DNA from: Hyphomicrobiaceae bacterium
Lineage (GTDB): Bacteria; Pseudomonadota; Alphaproteobacteria; Rhizobiales; Hyphomicrobiaceae
DNA length: 64,000 nucleotides
Direction of reading: 5' to 3'
Assembly (NCBI GenBank): GCA_025359185.1
Contig: JANYHF010000052.1
Location: forward strand, 1-64,000
Positions 27,085-34,266 of the stretch are shown piece after piece (the first letter of the stretch is position 1; every line of letters begins with the position of its first letter). Under the pieces are notes generated by a model that saw only the letters and a program-made list of their open reading frames with translations, was not told the origin of the DNA and ran no database searches. Made by a program: the position numbers and the translations under genes.

Positions 27085-29010
27085 ATGACCACAAGCACCC
27101 TCATTCCGCGACGGAAGCTCTTCGATAATCCGAGCGCCATGGGCGCATATATCTCTCCCGACGGGAGATGGCTCTCATGGCTCGCCCCAGTCGACGGTGT
27201 GATGAATATCTGGCTGTCGCCAAGCGACAACAGCAAGGCAGCCCAACCGCTGACCCGCACCAAGGGCCGGCCGATCCACTCGCAGATGTGGAGCCAGGAC
27301 AGCCGCCACGTACTGTTCACCAACGACGAGACCGGCGACGAGAACCATCATCTGTTCGCGGTCGATCCTAAGACCGCGATTTTGCGCGACCTCACGCCGC
27401 TGAAAGACATCAGCGTACAAATTAATATCTTATCTCCCGACCGGCCTGGCGAGATCGTGGTGGGCCTCAACGACCGCGATGCGCGTTGGCATGACCTCTA
27501 TGTCATCGACATCGCCAGCGGGGCACGAACACTGATCTGGGAAAACCGGCAGGATCTCAATGAAATCGGGCTCGACTGGCAGTTGCGGCCGCGTTGGGCG
27601 CGCAGCGCTTTGCCGGCCGGCGGCTCGCAGCTCTGGCGCATCGAGGGGGCTGAACTGAAGCCGTGGTTGCAGGTGCCGTATGAGGACGATCTCACCACAT
27701 GGCCATTGGCCTTCAACCGGGCGGGCACGCAGTTCTGGATGCGGTCGAGCCTTGGCCATGACGCCATGGTGCTGAAGCGGATCGACTGGGCGAGCGGGGC
27801 CGAAACCGCCGTGATCGAAGCAGGCGCAACCGACGTAGTGGACCAGATCTGGAATCCGCAAACCTTCGAGATCGAGGCGGCCAGCAGCAACCGCCTGCGC
27901 CAGCACTGGTTTCATGTTGCGCCAGACCTCGCGGCCGACATGGCCCTGCTGTTCCGCGAGCTGCCCGGCTTCGAATTTTCCGTCACCAGCCTGACCGATG
28001 ACAACCGCCGCTGGACCGTGGAAGCCTTCAAGGCCGAGCAGCCCGCCACTTATTTCCTGTTCGACCGTGACAAGGCCGCGCTGACCGAACTGTTCCGCGC
28101 ACGTCCGGCGCTGGCGTCCTACCGGCTTGCACCCATGCGCGCCATCGAGGCCAAATCGCGCGACGGGCTCGATCTTGTCTCCTATCTGACGCTGCCGGTG
28201 AGCGAAACCGGCACGCGACCCGCCAAACCGCTGCCGATGGTCCTCAACGTGCATGGTGGACCCTGGGGCCGCGACAGCTACGGCTACAACCGCGAGCACC
28301 AGTGGCTCGCCAATCGCGGCTATGCGGTGCTGTCGGTGAACTACCGGGGTTCGACGGGCTTTGGCAAAGCCTTCATCGCCGCCAGCGAAAAGCAGCATGG
28401 CGCCAAAATGCACGACGATCTGATCGATATGGTGAACTGGGCCATCGCCGAGGGTATCGCTGACAAAGACAGAGTCGCGATCTTCGGCGCGTCTTACGGC
28501 GGCTACGCCTCATTTCTCGGTGCGACGATCACGCCAGATGTGTTCTGTTGCGCGGTGCCAGTCGTTGGCATCACCAATCTACAAACGCTGCTCGAGTCCA
28601 TTCCGCCCTACTGGACGGGCTTCAACGAGTTCATGTTCCGCAGCTACGGCGATCCGCGCACAGAGGAAGGCCGCGCGCTTCTTGCGGATCGTTCCCCCAT
28701 TCACAAAGTGGACCGCATCAAAAAGCCGATGCTAATTTTCCATGGCGCAAACGACGTGCGCTGCAAGGTGGTTGAAAGCGATACCATCGTCGCGGCCATG
28801 CAGGCCAAGGGCATCCCGGTCACCTATGTGGTCTACCCGGACGAAGGTCACGGCTTTGCCAAGCCCGGCAACCGGATCGCCTATTACGCGCTGGCCGAAG
28901 CCTTCTTTGCCCGCCACCTCGGCGGCGCCTGCGAGGCCATGGGCGAGGACCTGGCAAGCTCCAGTCACGAAGTCCGTGCAAACCCGGTGTCAGGCACCAG
29001 CGGTGCCTGA
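27085..29010 (+). CDS. S9 family peptidase (prolyl oligopeptidase-like)
   Basis: This codes for 641 aa from the Met at 27085 (GGAG 7-10 nt upstream); the track start is 7 codons further up. An N-terminal beta-propeller (YISPDGRWLSWLAPVDG repeats to about residue 380) precedes an alpha/beta-hydrolase domain. The nucleophile Ser is in FGASYGGYASF, the Asp in FHGANDVRC and the His in DEGHGFAKP. There is no signal peptide, so it is cytoplasmic. It would cut short peptides or possibly acylated peptides; the preference cannot be told. Confidence 0.9.
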   Translation: MTTSTLIPRRKLFDNPSAMGAYISPDGRWLSWLAPVDGVMNIWLSPSDNSKAAQPLTRTKGRPIHSQMWSQDSRHVLFTNDETGDENHHLFAVDPKTAILRDLTPLKDISVQINILSPDRPGEIVVGLNDRDARWHDLYVIDIASGARTLIWENRQDLNEIGLDWQLRPRWARSALPAGGSQLWRIEGAELKPWLQVPYEDDLTTWPLAFNRAGTQFWMRSSLGHDAMVLKRIDWASGAETAVIEAGATDVVDQIWNPQTFEIEAASSNRLRQHWFHVAPDLAADMALLFRELPGFEFSVTSLTDDNRRWTVEAFKAEQPATYFLFDRDKAALTELFRARPALASYRLAPMRAIEAKSRDGLDLVSYLTLPVSETGTRPAKPLPMVLNVHGGPWGRDSYGYNREHQWLANRGYAVLSVNYRGSTGFGKAFIAASEKQHGAKMHDDLIDMVNWAIAEGIADKDRVAIFGASYGGYASFLGATITPDVFCCAVPVVGITNLQTLLESIPPYWTGFNEFMFRSYGDPRTEEGRALLADRSPIHKVDRIKKPMLIFHGANDVRCKVVESDTIVAAMQAKGIPVTYVVYPDEGHGFAKPGNRIAYYALAEAFFARHLGGACEAMGEDLASSSHEVRANPVSGTSGA

Positions 29011-29023
29011 CACCGTCTACGCC

Positions 29024-29434
29024 TTACCACCCGCCCTGCAACACCAGGTCGAGCCCGCCATTGCCGGTCTGGCTGCAGCCGCCGCTTGTGTTCTTGCCGA
29101 ACTGGAACAGGCCGCAATTGTTGTTGTTGCCGTTCTGGGTGATGGTGCCGGTGTGGCCCGAGCCGTCCTGCACCAGCAGCGCGCCGTTGCCGCTGCCATT
29201 CTGGGCGATGCCGGCGGCGTTGTTGTCGCCGTTCTGCTGCACTTTGGCTCGGTTCTGGGCGCCCTGGATCAGCGAGAAGATGGCGAGGCCCGTGCGGAGC
29301 GCGCGGGCGTCCTTGCCATGCGGGCGGATATGGAACGTCACTTGACCGGCTTCGGCGGCGACGGGGGCAGCGACGGTGCCAAAGCCGATCGTGGTGGCGA
29401 GAAGGGCGGCGGTCAGGGCGGTGAACTTGATCAT
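29024..29434 (-). CDS. Curlin-repeat secreted protein
   Basis: This codes for 136 aa from the Met at 29434; the track ORF is longer, but the signal peptide starts here. A signal peptide (MIKFTALTAALLATTIGFGT) is followed by Asn/Gln/Gly-rich repeats (KVQQNGDNNAAGIAQNGSGN, TGTITQNGNNNNCG), the x6-Q-x-G-x-x-N pattern of curlin CsgA/CsgB subunits. It may form extracellular amyloid. No csgC/E/F/G genes lie nearby, so its export route is not apparent here. Two Cys residues near the C-terminus are unusual for curlins. Confidence 0.75.
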   Translation of the reverse strand: MIKFTALTAALLATTIGFGTVAAPVAAEAGQVTFHIRPHGKDARALRTGLAIFSLIQGAQNRAKVQQNGDNNAAGIAQNGSGNGALLVQDGSGHTGTITQNGNNNNCGLFQFGKNTSGGCSQTGNGGLDLVLQGGW

Positions 29435-29704
29435 GGCGGGCTCCCGGTTGTTGGTTAGCGGCGCCTCGATGATGCCGGTCGCCGTCCGTTCGATTGCCCC
29501 TGTATGACATGCGCCGCCTGAACGCATTCTGAGCCCGGTGTTTAGAATGCGTTCATGCTTGAGGCGACCCGGGGGCCTGGCACCCCGGGTGTCTGGCACC
29601 CAGTTGCCCCCGTTCACCATTCCCGCTGGATTCCGTCGCCGCACATCTCTAAACTGCTCTGGAACATTTATTCCATTTCGCCCGAAAGACAGAAGAGGCA
29701 TATC

Positions 29705-31207
29705 ATGGCAATCGCTGAGCTCACCCATTTCATTGGCGGCAAGCACATCAAGGGCACGTCCGGGCGCTTTGCCGACGTCTATTGGCCGATGACGGGCGAA
29801 GTGGCCGCGCGGGTGCCGCTGGCGTCCAAGGCAGAGCTGACCGCCGCTGTCGCCAACGCCAAGGAGGCGCAAGCAAAATGGGGCGCCGAAAATCCGCAGC
29901 GGCGCGGCCGCGTGTTGGCCAAGTTCGTGGCGCTGATCAACCGCGACATGGACAAGCTCGCCGACAAACTTTCACGCGAGCACGGCAAGACCATCGCGGA
30001 TGCCAAGGGTGACATCCAGCGCGGGCTGGAAGTGGCCGAGTTCGCAACCGGCATACCGCACCTCATGAAGGGCGAGTTCACCGACAACGCCGGGCCGGGC
30101 ATCGATATGTATTCGCTGCGCCAGCCTTTGGGCGTGGTCGCGGGCATCACGCCGTTCAATTTTCCAGCCATGATCCCCTTGTGGAAATGCTGCCCGGCCA
30201 TTGCCTGCGGCAATGCCTTCATCCTGAAGCCGAGTGAGCGCGATCCGTCCGTGCCCCTCATGCTGGCCGAGTTGTTCCTCGAAGCCGGCCTGCCGCCGGG
30301 CATTCTCAATGTCGTCAACGGCGACAGGGAAGCCGTGGACGGCATTTTGGATGATCCGGATGTTCAGGCTGTCGGCTTTGTCGGATCGACACCGATTGCG
30401 TCCTATGTCTACTCGCGTGCCACTGCCAACGGCAAACGCGCGCAATGTTTTGGTGGCGCCAAGAACCACATGGTCATCATGCCGGATGCGGACATGGATC
30501 AAGCCGTAGACGCCCTGATTGGCGCCGGCTACGGCTCGGCCGGCGAGCGCTGCATGGCGATCTCGGTGGCCGTGCCCATCGGCAAGAAAACGGCCGACGC
30601 GCTGATCAAGAAGCTGATCCCGCGCGTCGAATCGTTGAAGGTGGGCACGTCGGTTGATCCGTCTGCAGATTTTGGGCCATTGGTCACGCGCGACGCCGTC
30701 AACCGCGTAAAGGGCTATGTCGAGACCGGCATCAAAGAGGGAGCAAAGCTGCTGGTCGATGGCCGTGGCTTCAAGATGCAAGGCTACGAGAACGGCTTCT
30801 ACATGGGCGGCTGCCTGTTCGACAACGTCACCGCCGATATGAAGATCTACAAGGAAGAAATTTTCGGGCCGGTGCTGAGCGTTGTCCGCGCCAAGGACTA
30901 CGACGAGGGGCTGAAACTGGTGAATGACCACGAATACGGCAACGGCGTCGCCATCTATACCCGCGACGGCGACACGGCGCGCGACTTCGCCGCCAAATGC
31001 AAGATCGGCATGGTTGGCATCAACGTGCCCATCCCGGTGCCGCTGGCCTATCACACGTTCGGCGGCTGGAAGCGCTCGGGCTTTGGCGATTTGAACCAGC
31101 ACGGCCCGGATTCGATAAGGTTTTACACCCGCACCAAGACCGTGACGAGCCGCTGGCCCAGCGGCGTCAAGGAAGGCGCCGAGTTCAGCATTCCGACCAT
31201 GGGGTGA
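29705..31207 (+). CDS. mmsA: CoA-acylating methylmalonate-semialdehyde dehydrogenase
   Basis: This codes for 500 aa. It is an aldehyde dehydrogenase with GVVAGITPFNFPAMIPLWKC (cofactor site), KPSERDPSVP, GFVGSTPIA, GGAKNHMVIMPDAD, and the catalytic Cys in GSAGERCMAIS, all specific to MmsA. It converts methylmalonate semialdehyde to propionyl-CoA in valine and inositol breakdown. The track start is 50 codons upstream; the Met at 29705 matches the family start. Its last 11 codons and 10 nt after the stop recur twice downstream. Confidence 0.95.
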   Translation: MAIAELTHFIGGKHIKGTSGRFADVYWPMTGEVAARVPLASKAELTAAVANAKEAQAKWGAENPQRRGRVLAKFVALINRDMDKLADKLSREHGKTIADAKGDIQRGLEVAEFATGIPHLMKGEFTDNAGPGIDMYSLRQPLGVVAGITPFNFPAMIPLWKCCPAIACGNAFILKPSERDPSVPLMLAELFLEAGLPPGILNVVNGDREAVDGILDDPDVQAVGFVGSTPIASYVYSRATANGKRAQCFGGAKNHMVIMPDADMDQAVDALIGAGYGSAGERCMAISVAVPIGKKTADALIKKLIPRVESLKVGTSVDPSADFGPLVTRDAVNRVKGYVETGIKEGAKLLVDGRGFKMQGYENGFYMGGCLFDNVTADMKIYKEEIFGPVLSVVRAKDYDEGLKLVNDHEYGNGVAIYTRDGDTARDFAAKCKIGMVGINVPIPVPLAYHTFGGWKRSGFGDLNQHGPDSIRFYTRTKTVTSRWPSGVKEGAEFSIPTMG

Positions 31208-31217
31208 GTGTGGTAGG
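31173..31217 (+). repeat. mmsA 3'-end repeat, copy 1 (native)
   Basis: These 45 bp run from AAGGCGCCGAGTTCAGCATT through the mmsA stop codon to GTGTGGTAGG. It is the parent sequence of copies at 31584 and 32028. The MNT-type gene starts 9 nt after it. Confidence 0.85.
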
Positions 31218-31225
31218 GTGATTGC

Positions 31226-31516
31226 ATGACACGTGATGAGATTATTGGCGTTCTCGATGCGAACAAAGCGAGGCTCGCCGAGTTGGGCGTTGCCTCACTC
31301 AAGCTGTTCGGCTCGTTTGGCCGGGATGCGGCTCACACCAATAGTGATATTGATCTCATCGTGGCGTTCGATGGCCCCGTGACCTTTGATCGCTTTATGG
31401 ATTTGAGGCTGTTTTTGGAAGACTCGCTCGGCCACTCAATAGACCTCGGGACCGAAGACATGATCCGGCCCGAGTTGAGGCCAGTTGTTGAGCACGAGGC
31501 CATCTGTGTCGCGTGA
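31226..31516 (+). CDS. MNT-type minimal nucleotidyltransferase (toxin-antitoxin component)
   Basis: This codes for 96 aa. LKLFGSFGRDAAHTNSDIDL is the nucleotidyltransferase GSxxR...DxD catalytic motif, and the domain is complete for this short family. Such proteins act as antitoxins that adenylylate a HEPN RNase toxin. The partner HEPN gene overlaps its end but is truncated after 15 codons, so this copy is orphaned. It follows the native mmsA end repeat directly. Confidence 0.88.
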   Translation: MTRDEIIGVLDANKARLAELGVASLKLFGSFGRDAAHTNSDIDLIVAFDGPVTFDRFMDLRLFLEDSLGHSIDLGTEDMIRPELRPVVEHEAICVA

Positions 31517-31553
31517 CTGGCGGTTGTATTGGCGCGATATCATTGTGTGCTGA
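31506..31553 (+). pseudogene. HEPN-domain toxin remnant (first 15 codons only)
   Basis: A GTG at 31506 overlapping the MNT stop gives VSRDWRLYWRDIIVC and a stop. S-RDWRLY--DI resembles the first helix of HEPN proteins paired with MNT genes. Nothing of the catalytic RxxxxH part remains. Thirty nt later the second mmsA-end repeat begins. Confidence 0.55.
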
Positions 31554-31583
31554 CAATAAGTGCAAACTTATGTCGGAACAATG

Positions 31584-31628
31584 AAGGCGCCGAGTTTAGC
31601 ATTCCGGCCATAGTGTGAGTGTAGTAGG
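31584..31628 (+). repeat. mmsA 3'-end repeat, copy 2
   Basis: AAGGCGCCGAGTTTAGCATTCCGGCCATAGTGTGAGTGTAGTAGG. It aligns without gaps to copy 1, with 5 to 6 substitutions by eye, and keeps the stop codon position. It lies 411 bp downstream of copy 1 and 42 nt before the DUF433 gene. Confidence 0.85.
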
Positions 31629-31670
31629 ATCGGAATAGTTTCGTTCCATCGCAAAGAGGAGGCAACTCAG

Positions 31671-31895
31671 ATGAGTTACTCGTCAATCATTACGACCAAC
31701 CCTGCGGTGCGTAGTGGAAAACCAAGCATCCGGGACACGCGGGTTACAGTAACCGATGTGCTCGAATACCTCGCTGGCGGCATGTCTAATGACGAAATAC
31801 TGCACGACTTCCCCTACCTGACGCGTGACGATATCCGTGCCTGCCTTGAATTTGCCGCCGAGCGTGAGCGCCGCATTCTGACAGCGGCCCCATGA
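31671..31895 (+). CDS. DUF433 family protein (antitoxin-like)
   Basis: This codes for 74 aa, with a strong AGAGGAGG ribosome-binding site. SGKPSIRDTRVTVTDVLEYL and EILHDFPYLTRDDIRACLEF are the DUF433 signature, a winged-helix-like small protein that usually pairs with a DUF5615 PIN-like toxin. Its stop overlaps the start of the DUF5615 remnant (ATGA), the usual coupling of this TA type. Confidence 0.88.
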   Translation: MSYSSIITTNPAVRSGKPSIRDTRVTVTDVLEYLAGGMSNDEILHDFPYLTRDDIRACLEFAAERERRILTAAP

Positions 31896-32011
31896 AGCTC
31901 CTGCTCGATTCAAATCTCGCTCCGAGTTTGGCGGGTTTGATCAGCGACATCTTTTCAGGCACCGCCCAAGTTCGCACCTTTGGACTGGGACCCGACGATT
32001 TGGCAATCTAG
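31892..32011 (+). pseudogene. DUF5615 PIN-like toxin, truncated by nonsense codon and fusion
   Basis: MKLLLDSNLAPSLAGLISDI then VRTFGLGPDDLAI and a TAG where the family usually has Trp. The next 9 codons (DFAAQRDAG) still resemble or blend into the family, and then the frame reads FSIPAMG-stop, which is the MmsA C-terminus. The first metal-binding Asp is kept, but the rest of the PIN-like fold is lost. The junction shows that the third mmsA-end repeat was joined into this gene. Confidence 0.75.
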
Positions 32012-32027
32012 GATTTCGCTGCGCAAA

Positions 32028-32072
32028 GAGACGCCGGGTTCAGCATTCCGGCGATGGGGTGAATGTGGTAAG
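32028..32072 (+). repeat. mmsA 3'-end repeat, copy 3
   Basis: This contains ACGCCGGGTTCAGCATTCCGGCGATGGGGTGAATGTGGTAAG, in register with copies 1 and 2 and with the stop codon kept. It lies 444 bp after copy 2 and 8 nt before the Uma2 gene, the same position relative to the next ORF as copy 1. Confidence 0.85.
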
Positions 32073-32080
32073 CTGGCGGT

Positions 32081-32656
32081 ATGAACACTCTGACCCTAGT
32101 CCGCATGACCGTCGAAGAGTTCCACGCTTGGGCTGACAAGCGCGAGGCGTCGCTCGACTATGACGAGCCGAAATGGGAACTGTTCGACGGGGTGCCGGAG
32201 ATGCAAGCGAGCGAGAGATGGGTGCATACCCGGCTGAAATATCAAATCATGCGGGCCATAGATCGTGCCATTGAGGCCGCTGGTCTGAAGTTGGAGGCCG
32301 GCATCGCCGGCATTGGCGTCAAGATCGGCGTGAATGCCGAATATGTGCCCGAAGTCGTCGTTTTCCCCGCCGGGATCATTCAGGAGAATGATCGTGAGGC
32401 ACCAAATCCGGTGATCGTTGTCGAGGTGCTGTCGCCGTCGAGCCGCAACAAAGACCTGCGGACAAAGGCGGATGGCTACGGCCGTGTTCCCACCATCGAG
32501 CATTACCTTGCTGTTGACCCGGACGGCGGCGTTGTGATTCCTTTCCGCCGGAAAGGGACCAAACTGGTCCGGCCCAAAGAGGGGCTCAACTCAGGCGAGT
32601 TGAGGCTCGATCCGCCCGGATTGATATTGAAGGCGGAAGATTTGTTGCCCGATTGA
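32081..32656 (+). CDS. Uma2 family (DUF820) putative restriction-like endonuclease
   Basis: This codes for 191 aa. TVEEFHAWADKREASLDYDE and YVPEVVVFPA with IVVEVLSPSSRNKDLRTKAD show the PD-(D/E)xK core of Uma2 proteins (Asp of VPEVVVF region weak; E-V-L-S-P-S and K conserved). The function in cells is unknown; the family is abundant in cyanobacteria and scattered elsewhere. It is the last cassette behind the mmsA repeats. The last Glu/Lys motifs look intact. The gap to 32802 holds no other gene. Confidence 0.8.
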   Translation: MNTLTLVRMTVEEFHAWADKREASLDYDEPKWELFDGVPEMQASERWVHTRLKYQIMRAIDRAIEAAGLKLEAGIAGIGVKIGVNAEYVPEVVVFPAGIIQENDREAPNPVIVVEVLSPSSRNKDLRTKADGYGRVPTIEHYLAVDPDGGVVIPFRRKGTKLVRPKEGLNSGELRLDPPGLILKAEDLLPD

Positions 32657-32802
32657 AACTGGACCAGAGCGGCTGACGCTGGCGGACCTCTACGAGGACG
32701 TCGCGTTCGACGACCCGGCAAACACTTAGTCACCTCAGGCTATCTGTGCGCCTGCGTCACCTCGATGTTGCACCGCACGCTTGGCCGGGTTACGCCCCCC
32801 GG

Positions 32803-34065
32803 ATGAGCTCCACAACCACCCTTTGCGGTATCGACTTCGGCACCTCCAACTCTACCATCGCCATTGTGCGGGGGCACGAGACTACGCTCGTCCCGGTCGA
32901 AGACAGCCACACCACCATTCCCAGCGCCATCTTCTACCCGACCGATGGCGCAGCTGTGCTCTATGGCCGGGCGGCGACGCGGGCCTATACGGAACGCGAG
33001 CCGGGGCGTCTCATGCGTTCGCTCAAATCCATCCTCGGCTCCGACCTCATCGCCGAACGCACCTCGGTGGGCGGGCAATGGCGCACTTTTGAGAGCATCC
33101 TGGTCGGCTTCCTGAAGCACCTGAAGGCAAATGCCGAAGCCTTCGCGGGCGGCCCCATCGACAGCGTCGTCATGGGCCGGCCGGTGCATTTTGTTGACAA
33201 CAACGAGGCGGTCGACGCGCGCGCCGAGGCCAAGCTCGGCGACATCGCACGGGCGGCGGGGTTCAAGACAGTCGCCTTCCAGTTCGAGCCCATCGCCGCA
33301 GCCCTCTCCTTCGAGCACACACTCACCCGCAACGAACTCGTCTTCATCGCCGACATCGGCGGCGGCACGGCGGACTTTTCCGTCGTCGAGGTGGGGTCGG
33401 ACAGGCGCGCCAAGGTGGACCGGGCCGGCGACATCCTCGCAAATGACGGCGTTCGCGTCGGCGGCACCAATCTCGATATGCGGCTCAGCATGGCGGCGGT
33501 GATGCCTCATCTGGGCTCGCGCGCCGTCACTGTGCAGGGCCACGACCTGCCGCGCTGGCCGTTCATCGATCTCGCCACCTGGCACCGCATCCACACCCTG
33601 CTCACACCCAAGAACATGAGCCTGATGAAGCAGATCCTGTCGGATTGCGCGCAGCCTGACGTGTTCGGCCGCTATGTCGAGGTGATCAAGCAGCAGACCG
33701 GGCATTTGCTGGCCACCAAGGTCGAGCAAGCCAAGATTGATTTATCAAACACCGGGAGCCTTGACGTTGATCTCAGCGAGCCCGTGCCGGGACTGCGGAT
33801 CAAAACGACCGTGGGTGAGTTTGAAGAGGCCATCGCGGAGGAACTGGAGCGGCTGCATATGACTGTGGCGGCCACCATCGCGGCCTCCGGTCAAAAGCCA
33901 TCCGCCATCACCACCGTGTTCCTCACCGGCGGCACCTCGGCCGTGCCCGCCGTCCGGCGTGTGCTGACGGAGCAACTGCCCCAGGCGACGGTGATCGAGG
34001 GCGATCTGTTCAACAGCGTCGGTTTTGGTCTGGCGTTAGAGGCCAAGCGGCGATTCAGGAGGTAA
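32803..34065 (+). CDS. Hsp70-family (YegD-like) protein
   Basis: This codes for 420 aa. GIDFGTSNSTIAIV (phosphate 1 loop), FIADIGGGTADFSVVEVG (phosphate 2), and LTGGTSAVPAVRRV (adenosine loop) define the actin/Hsp70 ATPase fold. The substrate-binding domain of DnaK is lacking, as in Escherichia coli YegD. The start at 32803 fits the family; the track start lies 19 codons up. Its role is unclear (putative chaperone). It is convergent with glnD across a palindromic repeat. Confidence 0.88.
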   Translation: MSSTTTLCGIDFGTSNSTIAIVRGHETTLVPVEDSHTTIPSAIFYPTDGAAVLYGRAATRAYTEREPGRLMRSLKSILGSDLIAERTSVGGQWRTFESILVGFLKHLKANAEAFAGGPIDSVVMGRPVHFVDNNEAVDARAEAKLGDIARAAGFKTVAFQFEPIAAALSFEHTLTRNELVFIADIGGGTADFSVVEVGSDRRAKVDRAGDILANDGVRVGGTNLDMRLSMAAVMPHLGSRAVTVQGHDLPRWPFIDLATWHRIHTLLTPKNMSLMKQILSDCAQPDVFGRYVEVIKQQTGHLLATKVEQAKIDLSNTGSLDVDLSEPVPGLRIKTTVGEFEEAIAEELERLHMTVAATIAASGQKPSAITTVFLTGGTSAVPAVRRVLTEQLPQATVIEGDLFNSVGFGLALEAKRRFRR

Positions 34066-34090
34066 CTCCCCCGGGTCGATGGGTCTTGCC

Positions 34091-34210
34091 GCCCCACCCC
34101 CTCCTTGTTCCTCCCCCTCAAGGGGGAGGAGACGCTGGCCTCGATAATGCGGTGCAAGCGTCCTTCCCCCTTGAGGGGGGAAGGACACGATGGGGGTGGG
34201 GCTGGAAAGC
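34091..34210. repeat. Palindromic intergenic repeat (family A)
   Basis: Outer arms CCCCACCCCC... / ...GGGGGTGGGG and inner arms CCTCCCCCTCAAGGGGGAGG and CCTTCCCCCTTGAGGGGGGAAGG enclose a roughly 30-nt centre. It closely resembles the element at 56881-57000. It lies between convergent genes (yegD-like and glnD), so it may terminate both. Confidence 0.7.
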
Positions 34211-34266
34211 CGAGCAACGTCCTCGGACGTTCGATACCCCATCGGAAACACTTTTTGGGCGAGCCA

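Noticed and set aside
27430-28413. 327-aa minus-strand ORF
   Set aside because: It is antisense to the S9 peptidase gene, whose catalytic motifs are intact.
30000-31102. Long minus-strand ORF within mmsA
   Set aside because: It is a shadow of mmsA, which is complete with all motifs.
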